From assembly GCA_000435335.1 (NCBI GenBank), contig FR891302.1, forward strand, positions 1 to 22,394: a stretch of DNA of 22,394 nt. The letters run 5' to 3'. Origin of the DNA: Clostridium sp. CAG:964 (GTDB taxonomy: Bacteria > Bacillota > Clostridia > Oscillospirales > Acutalibacteraceae). This document shows positions 13,308 through 21,305 of this stretch, piece after piece; positions within the stretch are counted from its first letter, which is position 1, and each line of letters starts with the position of its first letter. The notes beneath the pieces are model-generated. The model did no database searches and was not told where the DNA came from. It saw only the letters and a list, made by a program, of their open reading frames with translations. The position numbers and the translations under genes were made by a program.

Positions 13308-14312
13308 ATGAGCAGAATAGGAAGATATACTATAGCATACAGCAATCAGCCAGTCGTTGCGGGCTTTGGCTCTGTGGCGGGCAAAAAGGAAAGCGAGGGG
13401 CCGCTAAAGGAGTATTTCCACAAAATAGAGTACGATACAAAGCTGGGCTGTGACACCTGGGAGCAGGCGGAAAGTATGCTCCAAAAGGAGGCCATACAAA
13501 TTGCACTGGAAAAAGCACAAATAAGCGGCGAGCTTATTCAGCTGGCATTTGGAGGCGACCTTTTAAACCAATGCATAAGCACCGGCTACAGTATTCGTGG
13601 CTTTAACATACCGTTTTTGGGACAGTACGGTGCTTGCTCTACAATGGTACAGAGCCTTATTCTGGCGGGGCTTATGGTGGACGGCGGCTACTGCAAAAAT
13701 TCCTTGGCTGTTACCTCGTCACATTTTTGCTCGGCTGAAAGGCAGTTTCGCTTTCCTCTGGAATACGGTGGTCAAAGGACACCTACGGCACAGTGGACGG
13801 TTACGGGCAGTGGTGCAATAGTGGTTTCTCGGTATGGAAACGGTCCAAGACTAAAGCACTGTACCATTGGCAAGGTGGTAGATATGGGTGTAACCGATAT
13901 TAACAATATGGGTGCGGCAATGGCTCCTGCCGCCTGCGACACAATAAAGTCCTTTCTAATAGACACAAAAACAAAGCCCTCCGACTATGACCTTATTCTA
14001 ACAGGCGACCTTGGAAGAACCGGTTCGCAGTTGCTTTTAGAGCTTCTGCAAAAAGAAAACATAGACATCTCCCGTCTACACAACGACTGCGGAATGATGA
14101 TATATGACATTGAAAAGCAGGATGTACACGCCGGAGGCAGTGGCTGCGGCTGCTGCGGAAGTGTTTTGTGTGGCTATATACTAGAAAATATGTGCAAAGG
14201 CAAACTTAAAAATATACTTGTTGCCGCCACAGGTGCGTTAATGTCGCCTACGGCAAATCAGCAGGGAGAAAGCACCCCGGGAATTGCACATTTAATTCAT
14301 TTGGAAATTTAA
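13308..14312 (+). CDS. spoVAD: Stage V sporulation protein AD
   Basis: 334 aa, thiolase-like fold. In spore formers, SpoVAD binds dipicolinic acid and works with the SpoVA membrane proteins to load it into the forespore during late sporulation. The start is ATG 13308 with AAAGGAG at ideal spacing; upstream in-frame codons are not part of the protein. Family marks: GFGSVAGKKESEGPL near the N terminus, the YGACSTMVQ loop with C110 at the thiolase nucleophile position, TSSHFCSAERQFRFPLEYG, VDMGVTDINNMGAAMAPAA, TGDLGRTGS, and GSGCGCCGSVLCG near the end. Length is normal. Normally it sits between spoVAC and spoVAE; here neither is adjacent. Upstream are IS remnants and downstream about 420 bases of noncoding DNA. 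Confidence 0.93.
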   Translation: MSRIGRYTIAYSNQPVVAGFGSVAGKKESEGPLKEYFHKIEYDTKLGCDTWEQAESMLQKEAIQIALEKAQISGELIQLAFGGDLLNQCISTGYSIRGFNIPFLGQYGACSTMVQSLILAGLMVDGGYCKNSLAVTSSHFCSAERQFRFPLEYGGQRTPTAQWTVTGSGAIVVSRYGNGPRLKHCTIGKVVDMGVTDINNMGAAMAPAACDTIKSFLIDTKTKPSDYDLILTGDLGRTGSQLLLELLQKENIDISRLHNDCGMMIYDIEKQDVHAGGSGCGCCGSVLCGYILENMCKGKLKNILVAATGALMSPTANQQGESTPGIAHLIHLEI

Positions 14313-14733
14313 GCCGGTAGTTAGATGCTGAATTGCCTATAAATAAAATACTGCATTGAATACTACACTAAGGCACTGTATTGAAACGCTTTACTAAAAA
14401 TGAACTGAAAATGATACACCAAAATATTGTACGAAAATAAAAAATCCCCACAACAAGCACTGTATATTACAAATAGACAGTCCGAAAGGTTAAGCCCGAA
14501 GGTCTAATTCTTTTGGCGGTTTACAAGGTGCTTTGTTGTGGGAATTTTAGTTTCATATTTTAATTGTGAGAGCTTTATATTGTTGGATATTTATTATGAG
14601 GTTCAATTAAAATTTTGCAGATTTTATTGAGCCTATTGCTCTTTAAAAATGTAATTTAATTTGTAAATAACAGCCTGTAAGAGCTATTCTTATGTAATTT
14701 GTAGCCGCAAAAATTTACAAATGCATTTAAAAA
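14313..14733. other. Noncoding gap between spoVAD and the ABC transporter
   Basis: No credible gene is present. It holds the long stem structure at 14442-14549 described separately. The rest (14313-14440 and 14560-14733) is AT-rich with no clear terminator for either flanking gene. Confidence 0.6.
14442..14549 (-). ncRNA. Candidate structured small RNA with terminal stem and T run
   Basis: The ends pair over about 19 bp (CCCACAACAAGCAC with GTGC-T-TTGTTGTGGG, extended by AAAAT/ATTTT with one mismatch). Inside, TAGAC pairs with GTCTA and encloses two small stem-loops with CC..GG closings. On the minus strand the closing stem is followed by ATTTTTTATTTT, so a minus-strand transcript would end there as at an intrinsic terminator. 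A possible TTGAAC -35 lies to the right, near 14605. I could not match it to a known RNA family. The long closing stem with a central bubble is vaguely 6S-like but much shorter. Confidence 0.4.
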
Positions 14734-15384
14734 TTACTTGTTGTCGCTGCCTATAACCAGGTGTTTGGTAGCGTAGGCATCTACCTGTGGGTCGTGGGTA
14801 ACAACTATTATTGTTCTGCCGTTTTTGTTCATTTCCTGCAAAAGCCCCAGTATCTCGTCACGGTTTGCACCGTCCAGGCTGCCGGTAGGCTCGTCTGCCA
14901 AAACAAGCTTAGAGGGCTTTAGCAGTATTTTTGCCATTGCTACTCTTTGTTGCTCGCCGCCGCTTAGCTGGTACACCTTCTTTTTTTCATAACCCATTAG
15001 TCCGACCTTTTCAAGAGCCTCGGCTATTTTTTTATTGCGTTCTTCTTTGCTGTAGTGCAGGTAGTGGGTGGCAACCTTTAAATTGTAAATAACCGTTTCT
15101 TCCTCGATTAAGCCGTAATTTTGAAACAAATACGAAATTGTATTTCTAAGCAGACCTATACCCTTTGCGGAATTAAAGCGTGGATTCTTTATACCGTCTA
15201 TTTCAAGTGTGCCGGAGTCCGGCTTTTCAAGCATACCTATAATGTTAAGCAGGGTACTTTTTCCGGCTCCGCTTACTCCTTTTATACAAAGGAACTCGCC
15301 TTCATCTACATCTAAATTAAAATCCTTAAAAATAACCTTGTTGTCAAATTTTTTGTTAATATTTTTTAGTGACACTATGCTCAT
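14734..15384 (-). CDS. ABC transporter ATP-binding protein (bacteriocin-export type)
   Basis: 216 aa, a complete single nucleotide-binding domain. Walker A GVSGAGKSTLL, Q loop YLFQNYGLIEEETV, signature LSGGEQQRVAMAK, Walker B LVLADEPTGSLD and H-loop VVTHDP are all intact. This is the MacB/LolD-like class, close to the lactococcin-972-type bacteriocin export ATPases. The start is ATG 15384 with a GGGGGTAAAG ribosome site; it overlaps the permease stop as TAATG, so the two are translationally coupled. It would power the permease upstream in a two-gene exporter or immunity system. No bacteriocin precursor is visible next to it. Confidence 0.9.
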   Translation of the reverse strand: MSIVSLKNINKKFDNKVIFKDFNLDVDEGEFLCIKGVSGAGKSTLLNIIGMLEKPDSGTLEIDGIKNPRFNSAKGIGLLRNTISYLFQNYGLIEEETVIYNLKVATHYLHYSKEERNKKIAEALEKVGLMGYEKKKVYQLSGGEQQRVAMAKILLKPSKLVLADEPTGSLDGANRDEILGLLQEMNKNGRTIIVVTHDPQVDAYATKHLVIGSDNK

Positions 15385-17528
15385 TACTTTACCCCCTTTA
15401 AGGTTTCCAATATGTTTTTTCTGGTTAGTCTGCTTGCATAAAGTGCAAAGAATATCATTTCTATTACCCACAAAATAATAGGCGTAGCTATACCGTATAT
15501 TATCGGCGTGGTGTACAGCATCTCTTGTACAATCATTTGTGTTACCACACCCAAAACAGTCAGCATAAGCATTATTACAGACGCCAATATGTACTTTTTG
15601 TGCAGCATAAATACTCCGCCGCCGCTAAGCTTTTTAACGGCTATTTGGGACTGGTAGGTTTCTTGATAGGTTTTAATAAAGAACACCGTTAAGAACACAT
15701 ACAAAAATGCGTAAAGAACTGTTTGGATTGCGTTTCCAAGCAGATTGTCGGTTGCAGCTTCAAATTCAGTTGCGATAATGGCGCTTGTGCTTTGAACATC
15801 CAGTATAGATTGCTCTACGCCTGTTTCTTTTGCCAGCTTTAGCACCTTGCTGTACGAATCAGTAGAGTCTAGCTTTAGCAAAAATTGGTTTTGATTTCCG
15901 GTTACTTCGCTAGGATAATAATTTTTAATTCGCTTAAAGCGTATTCCCTCTGCAATATTAACATAAGGGTCAACAGCATAAGCACTGGTGTTACCCGCAT
16001 CAATCAGTAAAAACCTTTGGTTTTCTTTATAGTAAATAACATTAAAGTCGCTGTCCCCAATTTGAAGATAACCTTTTACATATTTAATTAAAGCGTCAGT
16101 ATGTTCTGCGTTTTCGGCTACCAGTAGGTTGTATTTATCCTTAGCAAAGTCTTTCTCGCTAACTAATTCGCCGTTAGTCTTATAAATAGGGTTAATCTTA
16201 AAATAATTTGCATTTACATCAAGGATTTTATTGCTTACATATTTGTCGTATTCGTATAATAAATCATTTTCGTCGTTGTATTGGTATGATAAATCGTTTT
16301 CACCGTTGAATTCGTATAATATATCTTTGGTCAATTGGCTGTCTATTTTTTCGTAATAGCTTGACGCTGTTGTTATGGCGTTGTATTCCTTTACGGAACG
16401 CAGATAAAAATTTTGCATATTTTTATCATTGGCACTGTTTGTGACAGGTGTCATACGCACAGAAGTATATCCCGAAAGGCGAGTGTGAGCCTCTTTAGCC
16501 GTAATATATTTGTTTACGGAATAGCCTAGGGCGTTTATTGAATCTATCAGCATTACGCACATAAGCACAGTTGGTATAGTTTTAATTACTGCTGATAAAA
16601 TCAGAACAAAGGTTTTATTCTCTTTGCCTTTAATATAAAGATTGTTGTTGTGAAAAATAACTGCTACAGAGGAAAGCAGTGTGACAAAAATTATAGCCGG
16701 AATATAAACAGTCAGTATAGAGCTTGCTGTGTATTGTAGGTATTGTGGCAATAGGTTAATGCTATGAATTGCAAACAGCACAGCATTAAGCACCTCTACT
16801 ACTGCAAATATAATTGCCAGCCTTAACAAAATCGTTCCAATTTCCTCCAGCATAATTCTGTATGACGAATAGCCCTCAAGCCTTTTTAGCGTATGCCTTT
16901 TAGCGTTATTTAAAAAGTAAATAAATATTGAAAACAGAACCACTAAAAAAGGGCAAACGCTGTTTGTAAACGGATTATACACATTCAAAAACGCCTGTAA
17001 AGGCAGTGAAAAGCTTACCAGTTCAATGCCGTTTTTCTCAAGAACGCTTTGGAAATCGCCTACAAATTCACTGCTTACCTTAAAGGTTGTACTGTCTACA
17101 GAGGAATAGTTGCTTTCGGTTAAAGGGTACACTGTAGTGTCGTACTGAAAGTTAGATATATTCAGCGGTATAACCGTATAGCCTTTAACCTGTGACAATG
17201 TTGAAATACACTGCTTGTCAGAAAGCTTTTGACTTTCACCATAAATATCAAGGTTCAAAAAGTCATCTGTGTTGTTTGTTTTGTAAATCTTTCGCACGCT
17301 TAGGTCGTCACTCCAAGTTTGGAAAGCTACATCTGTGTTAAGCTCCTTTGCTGTTTTTACCAACAGCTTTATAAGCTGGGTGTTTGAAATTTTATCGTTG
17401 GTTATGACAGTCAAATCATCTGTGTTATCAAACACCAACATTGTACTGTTACCGGAATAGTTTAAAAAATTTATTACCGTAACAATAACCATTAAAAAAG
17501 AAAAGCTAAGACATATTATTTTTTTCAA
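15384..17528 (-). CDS. Bacteriocin-associated ABC permease (DUF1430-like)
   Basis: 714 aa. There is an N-terminal helix (about 5-23) and an external region to about 170. Four helices follow (about 183-199, 228-252, 270-295, 309-331). A large extracellular domain (about 340-600) leads to three C-terminal helices (about 608-632, 652-673, 680-702) ending in a basic tail. This 1+4+3 plan is that of the bacteriocin-associated integral membrane proteins (DUF1430), which pair with the ATPase class encoded downstream. It probably exports or removes a peptide from the membrane. The start is ATG 17528 behind AAGGGGGA. It contains a 10-residue tandem repeat (see 16251-16325). Upstream lie a hairpin and a terminator. 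Confidence 0.82.
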   Translation of the reverse strand: MKKIICLSFSFLMVIVTVINFLNYSGNSTMLVFDNTDDLTVITNDKISNTQLIKLLVKTAKELNTDVAFQTWSDDLSVRKIYKTNNTDDFLNLDIYGESQKLSDKQCISTLSQVKGYTVIPLNISNFQYDTTVYPLTESNYSSVDSTTFKVSSEFVGDFQSVLEKNGIELVSFSLPLQAFLNVYNPFTNSVCPFLVVLFSIFIYFLNNAKRHTLKRLEGYSSYRIMLEEIGTILLRLAIIFAVVEVLNAVLFAIHSINLLPQYLQYTASSILTVYIPAIIFVTLLSSVAVIFHNNNLYIKGKENKTFVLILSAVIKTIPTVLMCVMLIDSINALGYSVNKYITAKEAHTRLSGYTSVRMTPVTNSANDKNMQNFYLRSVKEYNAITTASSYYEKIDSQLTKDILYEFNGENDLSYQYNDENDLLYEYDKYVSNKILDVNANYFKINPIYKTNGELVSEKDFAKDKYNLLVAENAEHTDALIKYVKGYLQIGDSDFNVIYYKENQRFLLIDAGNTSAYAVDPYVNIAEGIRFKRIKNYYPSEVTGNQNQFLLKLDSTDSYSKVLKLAKETGVEQSILDVQSTSAIIATEFEAATDNLLGNAIQTVLYAFLYVFLTVFFIKTYQETYQSQIAVKKLSGGGVFMLHKKYILASVIMLMLTVLGVVTQMIVQEMLYTTPIIYGIATPIILWVIEMIFFALYASRLTRKNILETLKGVK
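16251..16325. repeat. 30-bp in-frame tandem repeat in the permease (2.5 copies)
   Basis: Units at 16251-16280, 16281-16310 and a half unit to 16325 differ at a few positions. On the minus strand they encode YEFNGENDL, YQYNDENDL and YEYDKY in the extracellular loop. Confidence 0.75.
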
Positions 17529-17904
17529 ATAAAATCCCCCTTAAATTGTAAAATTTCCTTTAGCTTTTAACTTTGTCGGCTTTTGTATGCCTTAGCTTTT
17601 TTACAGCCTTGCACAGCAAAATATGCCGTTTATGCTGTAGCAAGGCAGAACAGTCCTATAGAAAAGCATAAATAAAAAAAGAATCCCGTAAATGATAAAA
17701 AACTACAGTGACAGCTGTAGTTTTTTACCGGAGGAGTCCAAATATAAAGTTAACAAAGTAATATTCAAAATTTTGTGAAACTATCCCTAACCTACACTAT
17801 CTCTCACAGACAAATTTTACCATATAGTGCAAAGGGAGGCAACAACAAAACAATAACAAATAGGTTGCATTATTGTCATATATTGTAGTTAGGAAGTCGA
17901 GCGG
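17529..17904. promoter_or_regulatory. Leader and intergenic region of the ABC operon
   Basis: No gene is credible here. It contains a stem-loop at 17606-17646 (GCCTTGC and CAGCA paired with TGCTG and GCAAGGC) without a T run, located in the leader of the leftward permease mRNA. That could be a regulatory leader. The perfect terminator at 17698-17727 isolates the operon from upstream reading. The rest, up to the carboxypeptidase stop at 17905, shows nothing clear. A 22-codon frame on the minus strand near 17600-17670 has no ribosome site. Confidence 0.45.
17698..17727. terminator. Bidirectional intrinsic terminator
   Basis: AAAAAACTACAG-TGACAG-CTGTAGTTTTTT: a 12-position perfect inverted repeat with T runs on both strands. 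It fits the end of the leftward carboxypeptidase transcript and would block reading into the ABC operon. Confidence 0.85.
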
Positions 17905-18813
17905 CTACATTATAAGGGATTTTACCATAATACCCTCGGTCTTGCTGTATATGTCTGAAAGCTGGCTTATGTCAAGAGGATTCTCACCTTTTCCCACCTC
18001 TACTGTAAAGGCAGGCACTCCCAGTTCCTCTATTACCCAGTCCTTAAAACCGCCGCCTGTTGCTATGCTCTCGGGCTGTGCCACGGTGTAGCCGCTAAGC
18101 TCTGCCATATCCTGTGCAAGCTCAAGACTGCATTTCGGTGTTCTGCAGCCAAAATCCCAGTATATTTCCTCACCTTGACTGTGAAAGGCGATGGCACTGC
18201 AAATTTTGCCGCTTCGGCAAAATTTTGTCAGCACTATGGTTTCCGCCTCGCTTTCGGGGCGTTCTCCGCCGTATCTTGTTTTTGACGGAGAGGTTATTCC
18301 CAGTGCGATTTCTTTTTTCTTTACACTCTCCCAGTCGGCGTTAAAGTTGTGGTTTAGGTCTACGCCCAGTGCGTTGCTTTGCCAGTGCAGTGTGTCGCCG
18401 CCGCTTACAAGCTCTATATAATCCCGTAGTTCGCCGGCAGAGCCGCTGCCGTTTATGCTTATTTCAACGCCGTCAGGGTTTACACAGGGTATTACGCAAA
18501 GCGACCGTTCGCTTAAAAGCTCCCATATTTTTTTATTTGCCAGCGGTTTATGGTTGATTATTGCCTCGCTGATATTTATAATAAAGGTATACAGCAATGA
18601 GGCTGTTATCCATTCCATACCGTGAAACGCCCCGCACAGCAGTGCTTTTTTAGGCTTGTTTCCTATAGTATAGCATTCTATAGTGCGGCCAAGCACGCTT
18701 TTGCCGATAGGAGCACAGCTGATGAAAAAATATTTGTCAATAATATATTCGCAAAGGCGATGTCTTAGGTATTGGTCACAGGGCATAGAATTAAGGGCTT
18801 CTGTTATATTCAA
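17905..18813 (-). CDS. M14-family zinc carboxypeptidase (peptidoglycan-type)
   Basis: 302 aa. The single-zinc peptidase motifs are all visible (numbered from TTG 18813): H64 and E67 in FHGMEW, zinc ligand H211 in AFHSQGEE, and catalytic E272 in FTVEVGKGE. The usual substrate-binding LNRNF reads LNHNF (H155), so the Arg that grips a C-terminal carboxylate is replaced. In Firmicutes such M14C proteins are mostly gamma-D-glutamyl-diaminopimelate endopeptidases that trim peptidoglycan peptides, often linked to sporulation or cell-wall recycling. No signal peptide is visible, so it acts in the cytoplasm or forespore. The GTG at 18822 is fused to the AAGGGA ribosome site; TTG 18813 is at proper spacing. 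Confidence 0.85.
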   Translation of the reverse strand: MNITEALNSMPCDQYLRHRLCEYIIDKYFFISCAPIGKSVLGRTIECYTIGNKPKKALLCGAFHGMEWITASLLYTFIINISEAIINHKPLANKKIWELLSERSLCVIPCVNPDGVEISINGSGSAGELRDYIELVSGGDTLHWQSNALGVDLNHNFNADWESVKKKEIALGITSPSKTRYGGERPESEAETIVLTKFCRSGKICSAIAFHSQGEEIYWDFGCRTPKCSLELAQDMAELSGYTVAQPESIATGGGFKDWVIEELGVPAFTVEVGKGENPLDISQLSDIYSKTEGIMVKSLIM

Positions 18814-18877
18814 ATTAATCACTCCCTTATAAGCTATGCTGAAAAAGTAAAATATATAATAAGAACGGAGATATATA

Positions 18878-19423
18878 ATGGAACTTTACGAAAAAACACT
18901 TAGCAGTGAAAAAATCTTTGACGGCAGAGTTATTCATGTAACATTGGACCAAATTGAGCTTCCAAACGGTCACAAGTCGTCACGAGAGGTAGTAAACCAC
19001 CCGGGCGGCGTGTGCGTTGCGGCCCTTAATGAAAAAAATCAGCTTTATTTTGTAAAGCAGTACCGTTACCCTTACCACGAGGTTGTGCTTGAGCTACCTG
19101 CCGGAAAGCTGGAAAAAGGCTCTTCTCCCCTTGAAAACGGCATAAGAGAGCTAAAGGAGGAGGTAGGTGCAGTTGGCAGGGACTACAGGTCGCTAGGCGA
19201 GCTTTACCCATCGCCGGGCTATACAGCCGAGGTAATTCACCTGTTTTTCTGCCGCATAGAATCGCTTGGTCAGGACTGCCCCGACGAGGACGAATTTCTT
19301 GATATTATTCCTATTAATATTGACACGGCGGTTGAAATGGTGCTTAATAACGAAATAAAGGACAGCAAAACCCAAACGGCAGTTTTAAAAACAGCTATGC
19401 TGCTGAAAAAAGGTATTTTATAA
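18878..19423 (+). CDS. nudF: ADP-ribose pyrophosphatase (Nudix hydrolase)
   Basis: 181 aa, the usual length. It hydrolyses ADP-ribose to AMP and ribose 5-phosphate, clearing a reactive metabolite. The Nudix box runs from G76 (GKLEKG) to RELKEEVG (residues 90-97); the catalytic REUXEE core is intact, while the first Glu of the consensus GX5E is Ser82. Upstream QYRYPYHEVVLELPAGKLE and downstream LYPSPGYTAEVIHLFF (the proline-Gly loop about 16 residues after the box) are typical of the ADP-ribose subgroup. The ATG has ACGGAG upstream. It diverges from the carboxypeptidase gene across a 64-base spacer. Confidence 0.9.
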   Translation: MELYEKTLSSEKIFDGRVIHVTLDQIELPNGHKSSREVVNHPGGVCVAALNEKNQLYFVKQYRYPYHEVVLELPAGKLEKGSSPLENGIRELKEEVGAVGRDYRSLGELYPSPGYTAEVIHLFFCRIESLGQDCPDEDEFLDIIPINIDTAVEMVLNNEIKDSKTQTAVLKTAMLLKKGIL

Positions 19424-19435
19424 TGTATTTATTTA

Positions 19436-19444
19436 TGTTATAAT
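19436..19444 (+). promoter_or_regulatory. Possible extended -10 promoter
   Basis: TGTTATAAT matches the extended -10 form TGnTATAAT, about 60 bases upstream of the small membrane protein gene. No good -35 is present. It could drive the membrane protein and ribF. Confidence 0.4.
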
Positions 19445-19502
19445 TTATAGAGCTTTTTGCTGAGCTTGTTAATAAATAAAAACGAAGGCAGGTTAGATAA
19501 AT

Positions 19503-19880
19503 ATGGTAATAAGCCCTATATTAATTATTATTATATCAGCCACACTCGTAGCTACACTGGTATATTATCTTATCAACAAACCGAAAATCCCTGTGTTTAC
19601 GGGCTTGTTTCTCTTTTTGCTGTTGATAAGCGTATTTTTCACCTTTGCACTTAATGTTGAGCTGTCGTCTGCCAATAATTCTCTTAGTCTGGAAAATAAC
19701 TTCATAAAAAGTGTTGTTACATTTATTACAATGGAGATTAACCCCAAAAAGCAGCTGCTGCAAGACAGCTTTTCGCTTTTCTGTACTATTGACATAGTGC
19801 TTATAGTGACCTCTGTAATAATATCTGTACTCGAAATGAAGATACTGTTTAAACAAACTAAGGCAGAAAAAGGAAATTAA
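19503..19880 (+). CDS. Three-helix membrane protein of unknown function
   Basis: 125 aa with three hydrophobic segments (about residues 3-23, 30-51 and 93-113). The loop of about 40 residues between helices 2 and 3 is polar (SSANNSLSLENN, EINPKKQLLQDS), and the C-terminal tail is basic and charged (KQTKAEKGN). No family is recognised. The stop is one base before the ATG of ribF, and the ribF ribosome site (AAAAGGAAA) lies inside its last codons, so the two are cotranscribed and coupled. Confidence 0.7.
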   Translation: MVISPILIIIISATLVATLVYYLINKPKIPVFTGLFLFLLLISVFFTFALNVELSSANNSLSLENNFIKSVVTFITMEINPKKQLLQDSFSLFCTIDIVLIVTSVIISVLEMKILFKQTKAEKGN

Positions 19881-19881
19881 A

Positions 19882-20814
19882 ATGATTGTATACAATAATA
19901 TTCGGCCCCTTGAGTGCAGCACCGCTGTTGCTCTGGGCCATTTTGACGGCATACACAAGGGACACCGACTGGTTATAGGAAATGCGGTGAAATGCCGGCA
20001 AAAGGGACTTTCTCCTGCAGTTGTCACCTTTAGTCAAAACCCTGTATCGGTTATTACCGGCAAAAAAATACCATATCTGACAGACAGCAGCTCTAAACAG
20101 AGATATATGGAGGAGCTGGGCGTGGAGCATATGTTCAGCTTAGACTTTACAAAGATAATGAATATGTCTGCACAGGACTTTGTTAGTCAGGTTCTTCATA
20201 AGCAGTTAAATGCAAAGCGTGTTTACTGCGGCTTTAATTACCATTTTGGCAGCGGCGGCACAGCCAACAGCGAAACACTGCGTGACCTGTGCAGTGAATA
20301 TGACATTGAGGTGGTTTCACTTCCGCCGGCAATGTATAACGACGAGCCTATAAGCTCCACCCGTATCCGTCACTACCTAAAGCAGGGCAGAATTGCAGAT
20401 GTTACCAAAATGCTTGGCAGGGAGTATTCATATACGCTGCCGGTATGCAAGGGCAAGCAAATAGGCAGACGCCTTGGAACACCTACATTTAACCAGCCTA
20501 TACCGCAGGAGCTTATTATGCCACGCTTTGGCGTGTATGTAAGTGCCGTAAGGCTTAGTAAAGACAGCGAGCCTGTGTGCGGCGTAACCAACATCGGCAT
20601 TAAGCCTACCATATGCACCGGCGAGGCTCCTCTTGCAGAAACCTGGATGCCTAAAATAGAGTGCGGCAGTCTGTACGGAAAAACCATAGAAATACAGCTG
20701 CTCGATTTTGTAAGAAGCGAGGCGAAGTTTGGCAGCTTGGTAGAGCTAAAGGCGGCAATATTGTCCGACGGTGAAACGGCATTAAAAAAATTTGCAGCAT
20801 ATTATAAAAAATAA
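19882..20814 (+). CDS. ribF: Bifunctional riboflavin kinase / FAD synthetase
   Basis: 310 aa, the standard length. The N-terminal adenylyltransferase domain (about 1-180) converts FMN to FAD and shows GHFDGIHKGH (residues 19-28) and EPISSTRIRHYL. The C-terminal kinase domain (about 185-310) phosphorylates riboflavin and shows RRLGTPTFN, where the usual GxPTAN has Phe for Ala, and VTNIGIKPTI. Both active sites look complete apart from that change. It follows the membrane protein without a gap and precedes the ribosomal protein operon, which has its own promoter. Confidence 0.95.
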   Translation: MIVYNNIRPLECSTAVALGHFDGIHKGHRLVIGNAVKCRQKGLSPAVVTFSQNPVSVITGKKIPYLTDSSSKQRYMEELGVEHMFSLDFTKIMNMSAQDFVSQVLHKQLNAKRVYCGFNYHFGSGGTANSETLRDLCSEYDIEVVSLPPAMYNDEPISSTRIRHYLKQGRIADVTKMLGREYSYTLPVCKGKQIGRRLGTPTFNQPIPQELIMPRFGVYVSAVRLSKDSEPVCGVTNIGIKPTICTGEAPLAETWMPKIECGSLYGKTIEIQLLDFVRSEAKFGSLVELKAAILSDGETALKKFAAYYKK

Positions 20815-20827
20815 GCTGTTTTATGTG

Positions 20828-20856
20828 TTGACAAAGCAGCAGCGGTTTGGTAAAAT
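20828..20856 (+). promoter_or_regulatory. Consensus sigma-A promoter of rpsF-ssb-rpsR
   Basis: TTGACA (20828-20833), 17 bases, TAAAAT (20851-20856). The start point near 20863 gives an 80-base leader before rpsF. Confidence 0.85.
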
Positions 20857-20896
20857 AACTATGTTATGCGTGTAGAAATATGCGTAATAGTAAAAA

Positions 20897-20936
20897 TCCT
20901 TGTCCCCGAAAAAGGGACCAAATGTCCAAAAGGAGG
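20897..20936 (+). promoter_or_regulatory. Probable S6:S18-type autoregulatory leader of rpsF
   Basis: TCCTT (20897-20901) can pair with AAGGA (20930-20934), which is part of the rpsF Shine-Dalgarno AGGAGG. It encloses the hairpin GTCCC-CGAAAAA-GGGAC (20902-20918). An alternative GGAC/GTCC pairing overlaps it. In many bacteria the S6:S18 dimer binds a hairpin with an exposed CCG in the rpsF leader and blocks translation. A CCCCGA sequence is present here at 20904-20909, and both protein genes are in the operon. The leader type is inferred. Confidence 0.5.
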
Positions 20937-20946
20937 TGCAACGAAG

Positions 20947-21246
20947 ATGTCAGAAACAATGGGTGCATACGAGTCAGTATTGGTTATTTCTTTGAAGCTT
21001 GGCGAAGAGGGTATTCAGTCCCTAATCGAGAGGTTTAAGGCTCTAATCTCTGAAAATGCAACATTAGACAGCGTTGATGAATGGGGTAAGCGCAGACTTG
21101 CTTATTTAATCAACAAAGAGGCTGAGGGCTATTATGTTCTGTTTAACTTCACAAGCGAGGCTGAATTCCCGGCAGAGCTTGACAGAAGATACAAGATTAC
21201 AGACGGCGTTCTAAGATCTCTAATCGTTAAGAAAGACGCTGAGTAA
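20947..21246 (+). CDS. rpsF: 30S ribosomal protein S6
   Basis: 99 aa. It binds 16S rRNA with S18 in the platform of the small subunit. The start is ATG 20947 after AAAAGGAGG; the frame is open further upstream, but those codons belong to the leader. Family features: YESVLVISLKLGEEG at the N terminus, VDEWGKRRLAYLINKEAEGYYVLFNF in the middle (the strand and turn that contact S18), and a C-terminal YKITDGVLRSLIVKKD. First gene of the classical rpsF-ssb-rpsR operon. Confidence 0.96.
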   Translation: MSETMGAYESVLVISLKLGEEGIQSLIERFKALISENATLDSVDEWGKRRLAYLINKEAEGYYVLFNFTSEAEFPAELDRRYKITDGVLRSLIVKKDAE

Positions 21247-21305
21247 TTTTTAAAATGAAAACACGAACGAATGGTTGTAACTTTGGCGAAATGAGATGAT
21301 ATTTA

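Noticed and set aside
14442..14549. Known RNA classes (6S, SRP RNA, common riboswitches)
   Set aside because: Length and conserved bases do not fit any that I compared from memory. It is left as an unassigned candidate.
17600..17670. 22-codon minus-strand frame as a bacteriocin precursor for the ABC exporter
   Set aside because: There is no ribosome site and no leader or core features. It overlaps a hairpin that explains the sequence better.
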